A stretch of DNA of 64,000 bases, taken from assembly GCA_904501735.1 (NCBI GenBank), contig CAJGBY010000003.1:62001-126000 (forward strand). Reading direction: 5' to 3'. Shown here in pieces: positions 62,710 to 64,000 of this stretch. The translations under genes and the position numbers were made by a program. Under the pieces are notes generated by a model. That model worked only from the letters and a program-made list of their open reading frames with translations, searched no databases and was not told the origin of the DNA. The stretch comes from an uncultured Muribaculaceae bacterium (GTDB lineage Bacteria > Bacteroidota > Bacteroidia > Bacteroidales > Muribaculaceae). Numbering within the stretch: position 1 is the stretch's first letter; every line of letters starts with the position of its first letter.

Positions 62710-64000
62710 ATGCTAACACCTATCAAAAAAACCATCGATTTGGGTGATGGACGAGTAATCACCCTTGAAACAGGAAAGCTTGCAAAGCAAGCCGATGGAG
62801 CGGTTGAACTTCGCATGAACAACACAATGCTTCTTGCGACAGTAGTTTCGGCTAAAGAAGCCGGCGAAGGGGTTGACTTTATGCCTCTTCAAGTAGAATA
62901 CAAAGAAAAATTCTCAGCATTTGGTCGTTTCCCAGGCGGCTTCACAAAGCGTGAAGGTCGTGCAAGCGACTATGAAATTTTGACAGCACGCCTTGTAGAC
63001 CGCGTGTTGCGTCCTTTGTTCCCTGACAATTATCACGCTGATACATTTGTGAACATCACATTGTACTCAACTGACGGCGAAGATATGCCAGATGCACTTG
63101 CAGGTCTTGCAGCATCAGCTGCAATCGCAGTGTCGGATATCCCATTCAATGGTCCAATCTCTGAAGTACGCGTTGCTCGCGTCGACGGCAAGTTTGTCAT
63201 CAACCCCACTTTCAAAGAATTAGAAAAGGCTGATATGGATTTGATGGTAGGTGCAACTTACGATAATATTATGATGGTGGAAGGTGAGATGGACGAAGTG
63301 TCAGAAAGCGATCTACTTGAAGCATTGAAGACAGCTCACGAAGCAATCAAGGTACATTGTAAGGCTGTGATGGAATTTGCCGAAGCAGCAGGTGCTACTG
63401 TTAAGCGCGAATATTGCCACGAAATCAATGACGAAGACCTACGCAAGCAAGTGTGGGATGCATGTTATGACAAGGCATACAAGATTGCTCAAGCAGGATG
63501 TGCTGACAAGCACTGGCGTAACGATTCATTCGCTGCAATCTGCGACGAATTTATCGAAGCACTACCAGAAGAAGAACGCGACGAAAAGACAGCACTTGTT
63601 AAGCGTTACTACCACGATGTAGAAAAAGAAGCAGTGCGTCGTTGCATTCTTGACGAAGGTATCCGTTTGGATGGTCGTAAGACTACTGATATTCGCCCAA
63701 TCTGGTGCGAAACTGACTATATTCCAGGTCCTCACGGTGCAGCTGTGTTCACTCGTGGTGAAACACAATCACTTGCTACTGTAACACTTGGTACAAAACT
63801 TGACGAAAAGATGGTTGACGATGTGTTGAACCACGGCACAGAACGCTTCCTTCTTCACTATAACTTCCCTCCATTCTCTACAGGTGAAGCAAAACTACAA
63901 CGCGGTGTAGGCCGTCGTGAAATCGGTCACGGTCACCTTGCATGGCGTGCATTGAAGAGCATGTTGCCAACAGATTTCCCTTACACTTGTCGTGTAGTTT
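62710..64000 (+). CDS. pnp: Polyribonucleotide nucleotidyltransferase, 3' end outside window
   Basis: PNPase degrades RNA 3'-5' with phosphate. The ATG at 62710 (MLTPIKKTIDLGDGRVITLE) opens a frame to the window edge, 430 codons. The first RNase PH domain is complete (MLLATVVSAKEAGEGVDFMP, FGRFPGGFTKREGRASDYEI, RLVDRVLRPLFPDNY). The helical linker and the start of the second RNase PH domain (GPHGAAVFTRGETQSLATVT; FPPFSTGEAK) follow. The KH and S1 domains lie beyond the window. Confidence 0.97.
   Translation, partial: MLTPIKKTIDLGDGRVITLETGKLAKQADGAVELRMNNTMLLATVVSAKEAGEGVDFMPLQVEYKEKFSAFGRFPGGFTKREGRASDYEILTARLVDRVLRPLFPDNYHADTFVNITLYSTDGEDMPDALAGLAASAAIAVSDIPFNGPISEVRVARVDGKFVINPTFKELEKADMDLMVGATYDNIMMVEGEMDEVSESDLLEALKTAHEAIKVHCKAVMEFAEAAGATVKREYCHEINDEDLRKQVWDACYDKAYKIAQAGCADKHWRNDSFAAICDEFIEALPEEERDEKTALVKRYYHDVEKEAVRRCILDEGIRLDGRKTTDIRPIWCETDYIPGPHGAAVFTRGETQSLATVTLGTKLDEKMVDDVLNHGTERFLLHYNFPPFSTGEAKLQRGVGRREIGHGHLAWRALKSMLPTDFPYTCRVV

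Overview
The window looks like a chromosomal segment of a gut-type Bacteroidales bacterium, possibly Muribaculaceae or a near relative. The evidence is the type IX secretion (T9SS) genes porU and porV, a GldE-type protein, families largely confined to Bacteroidetes (DUF4105, DUF3078-type, DUF4292, DUF4595-type), and repeated matches to the Bacteroidetes promoter (-33 TTTG, about 19-20 bp, -7 TAnnTTTG) with no clear Shine-Dalgarno sites. Species cannot be fixed from sequence reading alone. No rRNA operon, transposase, integrase, phage gene or CRISPR array was seen.

Layout. 1-5.7 kb: leftward rex, a FAH-like gene, porU and porV (cut by the window edge). 5.9-10.8 kb: rightward rplU-rpmA, a Na+/solute symporter, argS and a Bax-inhibitor-1 protein. 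10.9-13.4 kb: a predicted outer-membrane barrel gene with two small secreted-protein genes. 13.5-18.4 kb: leftward C69 dipeptidase, phosphopantetheinyl transferase and gldE, then class II aldolase. 18.5-22.2 kb: rightward glycosyltransferase, speA and truA. 22.3-36.9 kb: a long leftward stretch with a T9SS cargo protein, secA, a degenerate phosphatase with a DUF4105 protein and an AraC regulator, a Ca2+-type P-type ATPase, dihydroorotase, a polyprenol-phosphate sugar transferase and a coiled-coil membrane protein.

36.9-39.3 kb is the only accessory-looking part. Two direct repeats of about 173 bp, rich in small hairpins, bracket an AT-rich segment with two poorly conserved genes, one a lipoprotein with an unusual leader of about 300 nt. 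It ends beside a tRNA-Pro gene. 39.4-42.8 kb: an iron-complex/cobalamin-type ABC importer and tRNA-Val. 43-47.4 kb: purB, an RQGG-repeat pseudouridine synthase and asnS. 47.5-55.4 kb: leftward HIT protein and greA, then dut, TPR, DUF4292, EnvC-like, GNAT-like and flippase genes. 55.6-64 kb: dgt, an HU gene, two rhomboid proteases, an EEP-family enzyme, an M3 peptidase lipoprotein and the 5' part of pnp.

Working together: PorU and PorV are the surface sortase and its outer-membrane partner, and the protein ending at 22285 carries a T9SS-type C-terminal signal, so the window holds both machine and a likely client. SecA supplies the Sec step that such clients need first. The dut-to-flippase run mixes nucleotide hygiene with envelope biogenesis. 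The most unusual signals are the leader of the lipoprotein in the 37-39 kb island, the repeats around it, and two enzyme-fold proteins that have lost their expected catalytic residues (FAH-like and alkaline-phosphatase-like). No complete new multi-gene system could be shown.
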